From NCBI GenBank assembly GCA_920105625.2, contig OV050031.1, forward strand, positions 96,229,676-96,293,675: 64,000 nucleotides of DNA, read 5' to 3'. Source of the stretch: Clusia tigrina (Eukaryota > Arthropoda > Insecta > Diptera > Clusiidae). Position numbers and translations under genes: made by a program. The notes beneath the pieces were generated by a model. That model saw nothing but the letters and a program-made list of their open reading frames with translations, ran no database searches and was not told where the DNA came from. Shown here one piece after another: positions 12,660 through 24,107 of this stretch (positions within the stretch are counted from its first letter, which is position 1; each line of letters begins with the position of its first letter).

Positions 12660-14060
12660 CAAGCATTTGTATGTTGCCAACTTTGATAGGTGTAGGACGT
12701 ACCGTATAGAAGTTAGGGCCATTTGATGTCTCACCAGTGTTTGATTTGGGACTCACGGGTAGCATAGCTTTGAGCGATAGCTTAAATTGACAAGAGGCTC
12801 GAATACTTTATTGTTACAAAATTTCAAGTTTTTATGACGCTCCAGTGAAAAGTTACAAGCAATTGTATGTTGCAAACTTTGATAGGTGTAGGACGTACCG
12901 TATAGAAGTTAGGGCCATTTGAAGTTTTATCAGTGATTGATTTGGGATTCAAGGGTAGCATAGCTTTGAGCGATAACTTAAATTGACAAGAGGCTCGAGT
13001 ACTTTATTGTTACAAAATTTCAAGGTTTTATGACTCTCCAGTAAAAAGTTACAAGCATTTGTATGTTGCAAACTTTGATAGGTGTAGGACGTACTGTATA
13101 GAATTTAGGGCCATTTGAAGTTTGATCAGTGTTTGATTTGGGATTCAAGGGTAGCATAGCTTTGAGCGATAGCTTAAATTGACAAGAGGCTCGAGTACTT
13201 TATTGTTACAAAATTTCAAGGTTTTATGACGCTCCAGTAAAAAGTTACAAGCATTTATATGTTGCAAACTTTGATAGGTGTAGGACGTACCGTACAGAAG
13301 TTAGGGCCATTTGAAGTTTTATCAGTGTTTTATTTGGGATTCAAAGATAGCATAGCTTTGAGCAATAGCTTAAATTGACAAGAGGCTCGAGTACTTTATT
13401 GTTACAAAATTTCAAGGTTTTATGACGCTCCAGTAAAAAGTTACAAGCATTTGTATGTTGCAAACTTTGATAGGTGTGGGACGTACCGTATAGAAGTTAT
13501 TGCCATTTGAAGTTTTATCAGTGTTTGATTTGGGACTCAAGGGTAGCATAGCTTTGAGCGATAGCTTAAATTGACAAGAGGCTCGAGTACTTTATTGTTA
13601 CAAAATTTCAAGGTTTTATGACGCTCCAATAAAAAGTTACAAGCATTTGTATATTGCAAACTTTGATAGGTGTAGGACGTACCGTATAGAAGTTAGGGCC
13701 ATTTGAAGTTTTATCAGTGTTTGATTTGGGACTTAAGGGTAGCATAGCTTTGAGCGATAGCTTAAATTGACAAGAGGCTCGAGTACTTTATTGTTACAAA
13801 ATATCAAGGTTTTATGACGCTCCAATAAAAAGTTACAAGCATTTGTATGTTGCAAACTTTGATAGGTGTAGGACGTACCGTATAGAAGTTAGGGCCATTT
13901 GAAGTTTTATCAGTGTTTGATTTGGGACTCAAGGGTAGCATAGCTTTGAGCGATAGCTTAAATTGACAAGAGGCTCGAGTACTTTATTGTTACAAAATTT
14001 CAAGGTTTTATGACGCTCCAGTGAAAAGTTACAAGCATTTGTATGTTGCAAACTTTGATA
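12660..14060 (+). repeat. Seven-unit H-to-L block, copy 1 of 3
   Basis: The run H-D-C-K-B-F-G-L with the private GATAACTT and TTTGATCAG in C and TGATGTCTCACC in H. It recurs at 16,188-17,588 (offset 3,528, 18 units) and 18,148-19,548 (a further 1,960, 10 units). Copy 1 has CTCGAATAC in its D unit. Confidence 0.82.
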
Positions 14061-14849
14061 GGTGTAGGACGTACCGTACAGAAGTTAGGGCCATTTGAAG
14101 TTTTATCAGTGTTTGATTTGGGACTCAAGGGTAGCATAGCTTTGAGCGATAGCTTAAATTGACAAGAGGCTCGAGTACTTTATTGTTACAAAATTTCAAG
14201 GTTTTATGACACTCCAATAAAAAGTTACAAGCATTTCTATGTTGCAAACTTTGATAGGTGTAGGACGTACCGTACAGAAGTTAGGGCCATTTGAAGTTTT
14301 ATCAGTGTTTTATTTGGGATTCAAGGGTAGCATAGCTTTGAGCGATAGCTTAAATTGACAAGAGGCTCGAGTACTTTAGTGTTACAAAATTTCAAGGTTT
14401 TATGACGCTCCAGTAAAAAGTTACAAGCATTTGTATGTTGCAAACTTTGATAGGTGTAGGACGTACTGTATAGAAGTTAGGGCCATTTGAAGTTTTATCA
14501 GTGTTTGATTTGGGACTTAAGGGTAGCATAGCTTTGAGCGATAGCTTAAATTGACAAGAGGCTCGAGTACTTTATTGTTACAAAATTTCAAGGTTTTATG
14601 GCGCTCCAGTAAAAAGTTACAAGCATTTGTATGTTGCAAACTTTGATAGGTGTAGGACGTACCGTACAGAATTTAGGGCCATTTGAAGTTTTATCAGTGT
14701 TTGATTTGGGACTCAAGGGTAGCATAGCTTTGAGCGATAGCTTAAATTGACAAGAGGCTCGAGTACTTTATTGTTACAAAATTTCAAGGTTTTATGACGC
14801 TCCAATAAAAAGTTACAAGCATTTGTATGGTGCCAACTTTGATAGGTGT

Positions 14850-16120
14850 AGGACGTACTGTATAGAATTTAGGGCCATTTGAAGTTTTATCAGTGTTTGA
14901 TTTGGGATTCAAGGGTAGCATAGCTTTGAGCGATAGCTTAAATTGACAAGAGGCTCGAGTACTTTATTGTTACAAAATTTCAAGGTTTTATGACGCTCCA
15001 GTAAAAAGTTACAAGCATTTATATGTTGCAAACTTTGATAGGTGTAGGACGTACCGTACAGAAGTTAGGGCCATTTGAAGTTTTATCAGTGTTTTATTTG
15101 GGATTCAAAGATAGCATAGCTTTGAGCAATAGCTTAAATTGACAAGAGGCTCGAGTACTTTATTGTTACAAAATTTCAAGGTTTTATGACGCTCCAGTAA
15201 AAAGTTACAAGCATTTGTATGTTGCAAACTTTGATAGGTGTAGGACGTACCGTATAGAAGTTAAGGCCATTTGAAGTTTTATCAGTGTTTGATTTGGGAC
15301 TCAAGGGTAGCATAGCTTTGAGCGATAGCTTAAATTGACAAGAGGCTCGAGTACTTTATTGTTACAAAATTTCAAGGTTTTATGACGCTCCAGTAAAAAG
15401 TTACAAGCATTTGTATGTTGCAAACTTTGATAGGTGTAGGATGTACCGTATAGAAGTTAGGGCCATTTGAAGTTTTATCAGTGTTTGATTTGGGACTTAA
15501 GGGTAGCATAGCTTTGAGCGATAGCTTAAATTGACAAGAGGCTCGAGTACTTTTTTGTTACAAAATTTCAAGGTTTTATGACGCTCCAGTAAAAAGTTAC
15601 AAGGATTTGTATGTTGCAAACTTTGATAGGTGTAGGACGTACCGTATAGAAGTTAGGGCCATTTGAAGTTTTATCAGTGTTTGATTTGGGACTCAAGGGT
15701 AGCATAGCTTTGAGCGATAGCTTAAATTGACAAGAGGCTCGAGTACTTTATTGTTACAATATTTCAAGGTTTTATGACGCTCCAGTGAAAAGTTACAAGC
15801 ATTTGTATGTTGCAAACTTTGATAGGTGTAGGACGTACCGTACAGAAGTTAGGGCCATTTGAAGTTTTATCAGTGTTTGATTTGGGACTCAAGGGTAGCA
15901 TAGCTTTGAGCGATAGCTTAAATTGACAAGAGGCTCGAGTACTTTATTGTTACAAAATTTCAAGGTTTTATGACACTCCAATAAAAAGTTACAAGCATTT
16001 CTATGTTGCAAACTTTGAGAGGTGTAGGACGTACCGTACAGAAGTTAGGGCCATTTGATGTTTTATCAGTGTTTTATTTGGGATTCAAGGGTAGCATAGC
16101 TTTGAGCGATAGCTTAAATT
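14850..16120 (+). repeat. 20-unit-offset duplication, copy 2
   Basis: Second copy of the 10.9-12.2 kb block. Its left edge lies in a chimeric unit (14,700-14,895) that begins as H (CCAATAAAAAG, GCCAAC) and ends as C (CGTACTGTATAGAATTT). Its right edge lies in a unit (16,072-16,267) that begins as I and ends as H. Both ends are therefore crossover points within units. Confidence 0.8.
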
Positions 16121-16187
16121 GACAAGAGGCTCGAGTACTTTATTGTTACAAAATTTCAAGGTTTTATGACGCTCCAATAAAAAGTTA

Positions 16188-17588
16188 CAAGCATTTGTAT
16201 GTTGCCAACTTTGATAGGTGTAGGACGTACCGTATAGAAGTTAGGGCCATTTGATGTCTCACCAGTGTTTGATTTGGGACTCACGGGTAGCATAGCTTTG
16301 AGCGATAGCTTAAATTGACAAGAGGCTCGAGTACTTTATTGTTACAAAATTTCAAGTTTTTATGACGCTCCAGTGAAAAGTTACAAGCAATTGTATGTTG
16401 CAAACTTTGATAGGTGTAGGACGTACCGTATAGAAGTTAGGGCCATTTGAAGTTTTATCAGTGATTGATTTGGGATTCAAGGGTAGCATAGCTTTGAGCG
16501 ATAACTTAAATTGACAAGAGGCTCGAGTACTTTATTGTTACAAAATTTCAAGGTTTTATGACTCTCCAGTAAAAAGTTACAAGCATTTGTATGTTGCAAA
16601 CTTTGATAGGTGTAGGACGTACTGTATAGAATTTAGGGCCATTTGAAGTTTGATCAGTGTTTGATTTGGGATTCAAGGGTAGCATAGCTTTGAGCGATAG
16701 CTTAAATTGACAAGAGGCTCGAGTACTTTATTGTTACAAAATTTCAAGGTTTTATGACGCTCCAGTAAAAAGTTACAAGCATTTATATGTTGCAAACTTT
16801 GATAGGTGTAGGACGTACAGTACAGAAGTTAGGGCCATTTGAAGTTTTATCAGTGTTTTATTTGGGATTCAAAGATAGCATAGCTTTGAGCAATAGCTTA
16901 AATTGACAAGAGGCTCGAGTACTTTATTGTTACAAAATTTCAAGGTTTTATGACGCTCCAGTAAAAAGTTACAAGCATTTGTATGTTGCAAACTTTGATA
17001 GGTGTAGGACGTACCGTATAGAAGTTAGGGCCATTTGAAGTTTTATCAGTGTTTGATTTGGGACTCAAGGGTAGCATAGCTTTGAGCGATAGCTTAAATT
17101 GACAAGAGGCTCGAGTACTTTATTGTTACAAAATTTCAAGGTTTTATGACGCTCCAATAAAAAGTTACAAGCATTTGTATATTGCAAACTTTGATAGGTG
17201 TAGGACGTACCGTATAGAAGTTAGGGCCATTTGAAGTTTTATCAGTGTTTGATTTGGGACTTAAGGGTAGCATAGCTTTGAGCGATAGCTTAAATTGACA
17301 AGAGGCTCGAGTACTTTATTGTTACAAAATATCAAGGTTTTATGACGCTCCAATAAAAAGTTACAAGCATTTGTATGTTGCAAACTTTGATAGGTGTAGG
17401 ACGTACCGTATAGAAGTTAGGACCATTTGAAGTTTTATCAGTGTTTGATTTGGGACTCAAGGGTAGCATAGCTTTGAGCGATAGCTTAAATTGACAAGAG
17501 GCTCGAGTACTTTATTGTTACAAAATTTCAAGGTTTTATGACGCTCCAGTGAAAAGTTACAAGCATTTGTATGTTGCAAACTTTGATA
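16188..17588 (+). repeat. Seven-unit H-to-L block, copy 2 of 3
   Basis: Same subtype order and private C-unit markers as at 12,660. Its G unit has GTTAGGACC (near 17,420) and its K unit GTACAGTAC, neither shared with the other copies. Confidence 0.82.
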
Positions 17589-18147
17589 GGTGTAGGACGT
17601 ACCGTATAGAAGTTAGGGCCATTTGATGTTTTATCAGTGTTTTATTTGGGATTCAAGGGTAGCATAGCTTTGAGCGATAGCTTAAATTGACAAGAGGCTC
17701 GAGTACTTTATTGTTACAAAATTTCAAGGTTTTATGACGCTCCAGTAAAAAGTTACAAGCATTTGTATGTTGCAAACTTTGATAGGTGTAGGACGTACTG
17801 TATAGAAGTTAGGGCCATTTGAAGTTTTATCAGTGTTTGATTTGGGACTTAAGGGTAGCATAGCTTTGAGCGATAGCTTAAATTGACAAGAGGCTCGAGT
17901 ACTTTATTGTTACAAAATTTCAAGGTTTTATGACGCTCCAGTAAAAAGTTACAAGCATTTGTATGTTGCAAACTTTGAAAGGTGTAGGACGTACCGTACA
18001 GAATTTAGGGCCATTTGAAGTTTTATCAGTGTTTGATTTGGGACTCAAGGGTAGCATAGCTTTGAGCGATAGCTTAAATTGACAAGAGGCTCGAGTACTT
18101 TATTGTTACAAAATTTCAAGGTTTTATGACGCTCCAATAAAAAGTTA

Positions 18148-19548
18148 CAAGCATTTGTATGTTGCCAACTTTGATAGGTGTAGGACGTACCGTATAGAAG
18201 TTAGGGCCATTTGATGTCTCACCAGTGTTTGATTTGGGACTCACGGGTAGCATAGCTTTGAGCGATAGCTTAAATTGACAAGAGGCTCGAGTACTTTATT
18301 GTTACAAAATTTCAAGTTTTTATGACGCTCCAGTGAAAAGTTACAAGCAATTGTATGTTGCAAACTTTGATAGGTGTAGGACGTACCGTATAGAAGTTAG
18401 GGCCATTTGAAGTTTTATCAGTGATTGATTTGGGATTCAAGGGTATCATAGCTTTGAGCGATAACTTAAATTGACAAGAGGCTCGAGTACTTTATTGTTA
18501 CAAAATTTCAAGGTTTTATGACTCTCCAGTAAAAAGTTACAAGCATTTGTATGTTGCAAACTTTGATAGGTGTAGGACGTACTGTATAGAATTTAGGGCC
18601 ATTTGAAGTTTGATCAGTGTTTGATTTGGGATTCAAGGGTAGCATAGCTTTGAGCGATAGCTTAAATTGACAAGAGGCTCGAGTACTTTATTGTTACAAA
18701 ATTTCAAGGTTTTATGACGCTCCAGTAAAAAGTTACAAGCATTTATACGTTGCAAACTTTGATAGGTGTAGGACGTACCGTACAGAAGTTAGGGCCATTT
18801 GAAGTTTTATCAGTGTTTTATTTGGGATTCAAAGATAGCATAGCTTTGAGCAATAGCTTAAATTGACAAGAGGCTCGAGTACTTTATTGTTACAAAATTT
18901 CAAGGTTTTATGACGCTCCAGTAAAAAGTTACAAGCATTTGTATGTTGCAAACTTTGATAGGTGTAGGACGTACCGTATAGAAGTTAGGGCCATTTGAAG
19001 TTTTATCAGTGTTTGATTTGGGACTCAAGGGTAGCATAGCTTTGAGCGATAGCTTAAATTGACAAGAGGCTCGAGTACTTTATTGTTACAAAATTTCAAG
19101 GTTTTATGACGCTCCAATAAAAAGTTACAAGCATTTGTATATTGCAAACTTTGATAGGTGTAGGACGTACCGTATAGAAGTTAGGGCCATTTGAAGTTTT
19201 ATCAGTGTTTGATTTGGGACTTAAGGGTAGCATAGCTTTGAGCGATAGCTTAAATTGACAAGCGGCTCGAGTACTTTATTGTTACAAAATATCAAGGTTT
19301 TATGACGCTCCAATAAAAAGTTACAAGCATTTGTATGTTGCAAACTTTGATAGGTGTAGGACGTACCGTATAGAAGTTAGGGCCATTTGAAGTTTTATCA
19401 GTGCTTGATTTGGGACTCAAGGGTAGCATAGCTTTGAGCGATAGCTTAAATTGACAAGAGGCTCGAGTACTTTATTGTTACAAAATTTCAAGGTTTTATG
19501 ACGCTCCAGTGAAAAGTTGCAAGCATTTGTATGTTGCAAACTTTGATA
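18148..19548 (+). repeat. Seven-unit H-to-L block, copy 3 of 3
   Basis: Offset 1,960 bp from copy 2. It gained GGTATCAT in C and ATACGTTGC in K, which are then passed on by the 12-mer duplication to 20.8-21.2 kb. The order of these events can be read from which markers are shared. Confidence 0.82.
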
Positions 19549-19599
19549 GGTGTAGGACGTACCGTATAGAAGTTAGGGCCATTTGAAGTTTTATCAGTG

Positions 19600-19795
19600 T
19601 TTGATTTGGGACTCAAGGGTAGCATAGATTTGAGCGATAGCTTAAATTGACAAGAGGCTCGAGTACTTTATTGTTACAATATTTCAAGGTTTTATGACGC
19701 TCCAGTGAAAAGTTACAAGCATTTGTATGTTGCAAACTTTGATAGGTGTAGGACGTACCGTACAGAAGTTAGGGCCATTTGAAGTTTTATCAGTG
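19600..19795 (+). repeat. Monomer subtype M
   Basis: Marked by ACAATATTTC (A-to-T at unit 81), CAGTGAAAAG (A108G) and CGTACAG (T164C). It precedes E almost everywhere. Other copies include 1, 1,961, 5,488, 11,764, 28,809, 29,005, 32,337 and 41,157. This copy and that at 21,952 share an extra C-to-A at unit 29. Confidence 0.9.
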
Positions 19796-19991
19796 TTTGA
19801 TTTGGGACTCAAGGGTAGCATAGCTTCGAGCGATAGCTTAAATTGACAAGAGGCTCGAGTACTTTATTGTTACAAAATTTCAAGGTTTTATGACACTCCA
19901 ATAAAAAGTTACAAGCATTTCTATGTTGCAAACTTTGAGAGGTGTAGGACGTACCGTACAGAAGTTAGGGCCATTTGAAGTTTTATCAGTG
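19796..19991 (+). repeat. Monomer subtype E
   Basis: The most diverged subtype: GACACTCC (loss of the CpG at unit 99-100), CCAATAAAAAG (G106A), CATTTCTATG (G126C), GAGAGG (T144G) and CGTACAG. Several copies between 25 and 34 kb additionally read TTTTACGACA, gaining a CpG. It is always followed by I in intact HORs. Confidence 0.9.
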
Positions 19992-20187
19992 TTTTATTTG
20001 GGATTCAAGGGTAGCATAGCTTTGAGCGATAGCTTAAATTGACAAGAGGCTCGAGTACTTTAGTGTTACAAAATTTCAAGGTTTTATGACGCTCCAGTAA
20101 AAAGTTACAAGCATTTGTATGTTGCAAACTTTGATAGGTGTAGGACGTACTGTATAGAAGTTAGGGCCATTTGAAGTTTTATCAGTG
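19992..20187 (+). repeat. Monomer subtype I
   Basis: Starts TTTTATTTGGGATTCAAGGG (G4T, C13T) and has CGTACTGTATAG (loss of the CpG at unit 160). In this HOR and in copies at 14.4 and 22.4 kb it also reads CTTTAGTG. It follows E. Confidence 0.88.
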
Positions 20188-20383
20188 TTTGATTTGGGAC
20201 TTAAGGGTAGCATAGCTTTGAGCGATAGCTTAAATTGACAAGAGGCTCGAGTACTTTATTGTTACAAAATTTCAAGGTTTTATGGCGCTCCAGTAAAAAG
20301 TTACAAGCATTTGTATGTTGCAAACTTTGATAGGTGTAGGACGTACCGTACAGAATTTTGGGCCATTTGAAGTTTTATCAGTG
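20188..20383 (+). repeat. Monomer subtype J
   Basis: Marked by GGGACTTAAGGG (C15T) and CGTACAGAATTT (T164C, G169T). Here it also has TATGGCGCTCC and the private GAATTTTGGG, both shared with the unit 2,352 bp downstream. Confidence 0.88.
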
Positions 20384-20579
20384 TTTGATTTGGGACTCAA
20401 GGGTAGCATAGCTTTGAGCGATAGCTTAAATTGACAAGAGGCTCGAGTACTTTATTGTTACAAAATTTCAAGGTTTTATGACGCTCCAATAAAAAGTTAC
20501 AAGCATTTGTATGTTGCCAACTTTGATAGGTGTAGGACGTACCGTATAGAAGTTAGGGCCATTTGATGTCTCACCAGTG
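20384..20579 (+). repeat. Monomer subtype H
   Basis: Marked by CCAATAAAAAG, TTGCCAAC (A135C) and a changed tail TGATGTCTCACC in place of TGAAGTTTTATC. It precedes D. Other copies include 2,549, 12,547 and 18,032. Confidence 0.9.
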
Positions 20580-20775
20580 TTTGATTTGGGACTCACGGGT
20601 AGCATAGCTTTGAGCGATAGCTTAAATTGACAAGAGGCTCGAGTACTTTATTGTTACAAAATTTCAAGTTTTTATGACGCTCCAGTGAAAAGTTACAAGC
20701 ATTTGTATGTTGCAAACTTTGATAGGTGTAGGACGTACCGTATAGAAGTTAGGGCCATTTGAAGTTTTATCAGTG
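20580..20775 (+). repeat. Monomer subtype D
   Basis: Marked by GGGACTCACGGG (A17C), often TCAAGTTTTTATG, CAGTGAAAAG, and usually CAATTGTATG (T123A); this copy has reverted to CATTTG. It follows H and precedes C. Confidence 0.88.
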
Positions 20776-20971
20776 ATTGATTTGGGATTCAAGGGTATCA
20801 TAGCTTTGAGCGATAACTTAAATTGACAAGAGGCTCGAGTACTTTATTGTTACAAAATTTCAAGGTTTTATGACTCTCCAGTAAAAAGTTACAAGCATTT
20901 GTATGTTGCAAACTTTGATAGGTGTAGGACGTACTGTATAGAATTTAGGGCCATTTGAAGATTGATCAGTG
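20776..20971 (+). repeat. Monomer subtype C
   Basis: Starts ATTGATTTGGGATTCAAGG and has GACTCTCC (G100T), CGTACTGTATAGAATTT (C160T, G169T) and, in the 13-21 kb copies, GATAACTT and TTGATCAG. The private GGTATCAT is shared with the copy at 18,424. One of the most widely retained subtypes, present to 62 kb. Confidence 0.9.
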
Positions 20972-21167
20972 TTTGATTTGGGATTCAAGGGTAGCATAGC
21001 TTTGAGCGATAGCTTAAATTGACAAGAGGCTCGAGTACTTTATTGTTACAAAATTTCAAGGTTTTATGACGCTCCAGTAAAAAGTTACAAGCATTTATAC
21101 GTTGCAAACTTTGATAGGTGTAGGACGTACCGTACAGAAGTTAGGGCCATTTGAAGTTTTATCAGTG
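20972..21167 (+). repeat. Monomer subtype K
   Basis: Marked by GGGATTCAAGGG, CATTTATA (G126A) and CGTACAG. This copy and the one 2,352 bp upstream share ATACGTTGC. From 31 to 41 kb K copies read GTACTATATTG and GTTAGGACC instead. It precedes B. Confidence 0.88.
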
Positions 21168-21363
21168 TTTTATTTGGGATTCAAAGATAGCATAGCTTTG
21201 AGCAATAGCTTAAATTGACAAGAGGCTCGAGTACTTTATTGTTACAAAATTTCAAGGTTTTATGACGCTCCAGTAAAAAGTTACAAGCATTTGTATGTTG
21301 CAAACTTTGATAGGTGTAGGACGTACCGTATAGAAGTTAGGGCCATTTGAAGTTTTATCAGTG
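21168..21363 (+). repeat. Monomer subtype B
   Basis: Starts TTTTATTTGGGATTCAAAGA and has GAGCAATAG (loss of the CpG at unit 36-37). I used it as the HOR ruler. Its copies begin near 1,177, 3,332, 6,664, 9,016, 11,172, 13,328, 15,092, 16,856, 18,816, 21,168, 23,324, 27,045, 31,749, 34,885, 35,669, 36,845, 38,217, 39,981, 40,765, 44,293, 47,233, 49,781, 52,329, 55,699 and 59,656. All spacings are whole numbers of 196 bp after known indels. Confidence 0.93.
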
Positions 21364-21559
21364 TTTGATTTGGGACTCAAGGGTAGCATAGCTTTGAGCG
21401 ATAGCTTAAATTGACAAGAGGCTCGAGTACTTTATTGTTACAAAATTTCAAGGTTTTATGACGCTCCAATAAAAAGTTACAAGCATTTGTATATTGCAAA
21501 CTTTGATAGGTGTAGGACGTACCGTATAGAAGTTAGGGCCATTTGAAGTTTTATCAGTG
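21364..21559 (+). repeat. Monomer subtype F
   Basis: Marked by CCAATAAAAAG (G106A) with TGTATATTGC (G130A) and an otherwise consensus head and tail. It precedes G in domain 1 and P in domain 2, and is the last unit in the window (63,810-64,000). Confidence 0.9.
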
Positions 21560-21755
21560 TTTGATTTGGGACTTAAGGGTAGCATAGCTTTGAGCGATAG
21601 CTTAAATTGACAAGAGGCTCGAGTACTTTATTGTTACAAAATATCAAGGTTTTATGACGCTCCAATAAAAAGTTACAAGCATTTGTATGTTGCAAACTTT
21701 GATAGGTGTAGGACGTACCGTATAGAAGTTAGGGCCATTTGAAGTTTTATCAGTG
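21560..21755 (+). repeat. Monomer subtype G
   Basis: Marked by GGGACTTAAGGG with ACAAAATATCAAGG (T84A) and CCAATAAAAAG. It follows F. The last copies I see are near 42.7 and 45.3 kb. Copies at 38,805 and 39,393 also read TTTTATTACG. Confidence 0.9.
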
Positions 21756-21951
21756 CTTGATTTGGGACTCAAGGGTAGCATAGCTTTGAGCGATAGCTTA
21801 AATTGACAAGAGGCTCGAGTACTTTATTGTTACAAAATTTCAAGGTTTTATGACGCTCCAGTGAAAAGTTGCAAGCATTTGTATGTTGCAAACTTTGATA
21901 GGTGTAGGACGTACCGTATAGAAGTTAGGGCCATTTGAAGTTTTATCAGTG
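21756..21951 (+). repeat. Monomer subtype L
   Basis: Marked by CAGTGAAAAG (A108G) with consensus ACAAAATTTC. This copy and that at 19,404 share a private start CTTGATTT and AGTTGCAAG. It closes the 12-mer and precedes M. Confidence 0.85.
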
Positions 21952-23715
21952 TTTGATTTGGGACTCAAGGGTAGCATAGATTTGAGCGATAGCTTAAATT
22001 GACAAGAGGCTCGAGTACTTTATTGTTACAATATTTCAAGGTTTTATGACGCTCCAGTGAAAAGTTACAAGCATTTGTATGTTGCAAACTTTGATAGGTG
22101 TAGGACGTACCGTACAGAAGTTAGGGCCATTTGAAGTTTTATCAGTGTTTGATTTGGGACTCAAGGGTAGCATAGCTTTGAGCGATAGCTTAAATTGACA
22201 AGAGGCTCGAGTACTTTATTGTTACAAAATTTCAAGGTTTTATGACACTCCAATAAAAAGTTACAAGCATTTCTATGTTGCAAACTTTGAGAGGTGTAGG
22301 ACGTACCGTACAGAAGTTAGGGCCATTTGAAGTTTTATCAGTGTTTTATTTGGGATTCAAGGGTAGCATAGCTTTGAGCGATAGCTTAAATTGACAAGAG
22401 GCTCGAGTACTTTAGTGTTACAAAATTTCAAGGTTTTATGACGCTCCAGTAAAAAGTTACAAGCATTTGTATGTTGCAAACTTTGATAGGTGTAGGACGT
22501 ACTGTATAGAAGTTAGGGCCATTTGAAGTTTTATCAGTGTTTGATTTGGGACTTAAGGGTAGCATAGCTTTGAGCGATAGCTTAAATTGACAAGAGGCTC
22601 GAGTACTTTATTGTTACAAAATTTCAAGGTTTTATGGCGCTCCAGTAAAAAGTTACAAGCATTTGTATGTTGCAAACTTTGATAGGTGTAGGACGTACCG
22701 TACAGAATTTTGGGCCATTTGAAGTTTTATCAGTGTTTGATTTGGGACTCAAGGGTAGCATAGCTTTGAGCGATAGCTTAAATTGACAAGAGGCTCGAGT
22801 ACTTTATTGTTACAAAATTTCAAGGTTTTATGACGCTCCAATAAAAAGTTACAAGCATTTGTATGTTGCCAACTTTGATAGGTGTAGGACGTACCGTATA
22901 GAAGTTAGGGCCATTTGAAGTTTTATCAGTGATTGATTTGGGATTCAAGGGTAGCATAGCTTTGAGCGATAGCTTAAATTGACAAGAGGCTCGAGTACTT
23001 TATTGTTACAAAATTTCAAGGTTTTATGACTCTCCAGTAAAAAGTTACAAGCATTTGTATGTTGCAAACTTTGATAGGTGTAGGACGTACTGTATAGAAT
23101 TTAGGGCCATTTAAAGTTTGATCAGTGTTTGATTTGGGATTCAAGGGTAGCATAGCTTTGAGCGATAGCTTAAATTGACAAGAGGGTCGAGTACTTTATT
23201 GTTACAAAATTTAAAGGTTTTATGACGCTCCAGTAAAAAGTTACAAGCATTTATATGTTGCAAACTTTGATAGGTGTAGGACGTACCGTACAGAAGTTGG
23301 GGCCATTTGAAGTTTTATCAGTGTTTTATTTGGGATTCAAAGATAGCATAGCTTTGAGCAATAGCTTAAATTGACAAGAGGCTCGAGTACTTTATTGTTA
23401 CAAAATTTCAAGGTTTTATGACGCTCCAGTAAAAAGTTACAAGCATTTGTATGTTGCAAACTTTGATAGGTGTAGGACGTACCGTATAGAAGTTAGGGCC
23501 ATTTAAAGTTTTATCAGTGTTTGCTTTGGGACTCAAGGGTAGCATAGCTTTGAGCGATAGCTTAAATTGACAAGAGGCTCGAGTACTTTATTGTTACAAA
23601 ATTTCAAGGTTTTATGACGCTCCAGTAAAAAGTTACAAGCATTTGTATGTTGCAAACTTTGATAGGTGTAGGACGTACCGTATAGAAGTTACGGCCATTT
23701 GAAGTTTTATCAGTG

Positions 23716-24107
23716 TTTGATTTGGGACTCAAGGGTAGCATAGCTTTGAGCGATAGCTTAAATTGACAAGAGGCTCGAGTACTTTATTGTTACAAAATTT
23801 CAAGGTTTTATGACGCTCCAATAAAAAGTTACAAGCATTTGTATATTGCAAACTTTGATAGGTGTAGGACGTACCGTATAGAAGTTAAGGCCATTTGAAG
23901 TTTTATCAGTGTTTGATTTGGGACTTAAGAGTAGCATAGCTTTGAGCGATAGCTTAAATTGACAAGAGGCTCGAGTACTTTATTGTTACAAAATATCAAG
24001 GTTTTATGACGCTCCAGTAAAAAGTTACAAGCATTTGTATGTTGCAAACTTTGATAGGTGTACGACGTACTGTATAGAAGTTAGGGCCATTTGAAGTTTT
24101 ATCAGTG
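23716..24107 (+). repeat. F unit plus G-head/A-tail chimera
   Basis: The F unit (GAAGTTAAGG) and the start of the next unit (CTTAAGAGTAG, ACAAAATATC) match 27,829-28,220. The tail of that same second unit (GTGTACGACGTACTG) instead matches the unit at 28,417-28,612. Relative to the 28-kb copy, exactly two units (392 bp) have been removed with the join inside one monomer, so the 23.9-kb unit is a hybrid. Confidence 0.8.

Larger units (their letters stand above)
18424..20566 (+). repeat. Recent 12-mer tandem duplication, copy 1
   Basis: Nearly identical to 20,776-22,918 at exactly 2,352 bp. Shared private variants: GGTATCAT, ATACGTTGC, CTTGATTT, AGTTGCAAG, CATAGATTT, CTTTAGTG and GAATTTTGGG. 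By eye I find only a handful of differences in about 2.1 kb, for example AAGCGGCTCG near 19,262 and GCTTCGAG near 19,825 only in this copy. Confidence 0.9.
19600..21951 (+). repeat. Reference 12-mer higher-order repeat (2,352 bp)
   Basis: This is the cleanest complete HOR in the window, twelve distinct 196-bp subtypes in the order M-E-I-J-H-D-C-K-B-F-G-L. The next M begins exactly at 21,952 and repeats the private C-to-A change (CATAGATTT) of the first M, so the period is 2,352 bp. The same order, with gains or losses of single members, can be followed over about 1-42 kb. Neighbouring subtypes differ from each other by several substitutions, whereas same-type units 2,352 bp apart are nearly identical. 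This is the defining property of an HOR. Confidence 0.93.
20776..22918 (+). repeat. Recent 12-mer tandem duplication, copy 2
   Basis: Second copy of the 12-mer, directly abutting the H and D units that end the first. It stops inside H (22,736-22,931): the unit has TTGCCAAC but an ordinary TGAAGTTTTATC tail and is followed by C, so D has been deleted here. Confidence 0.9.
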
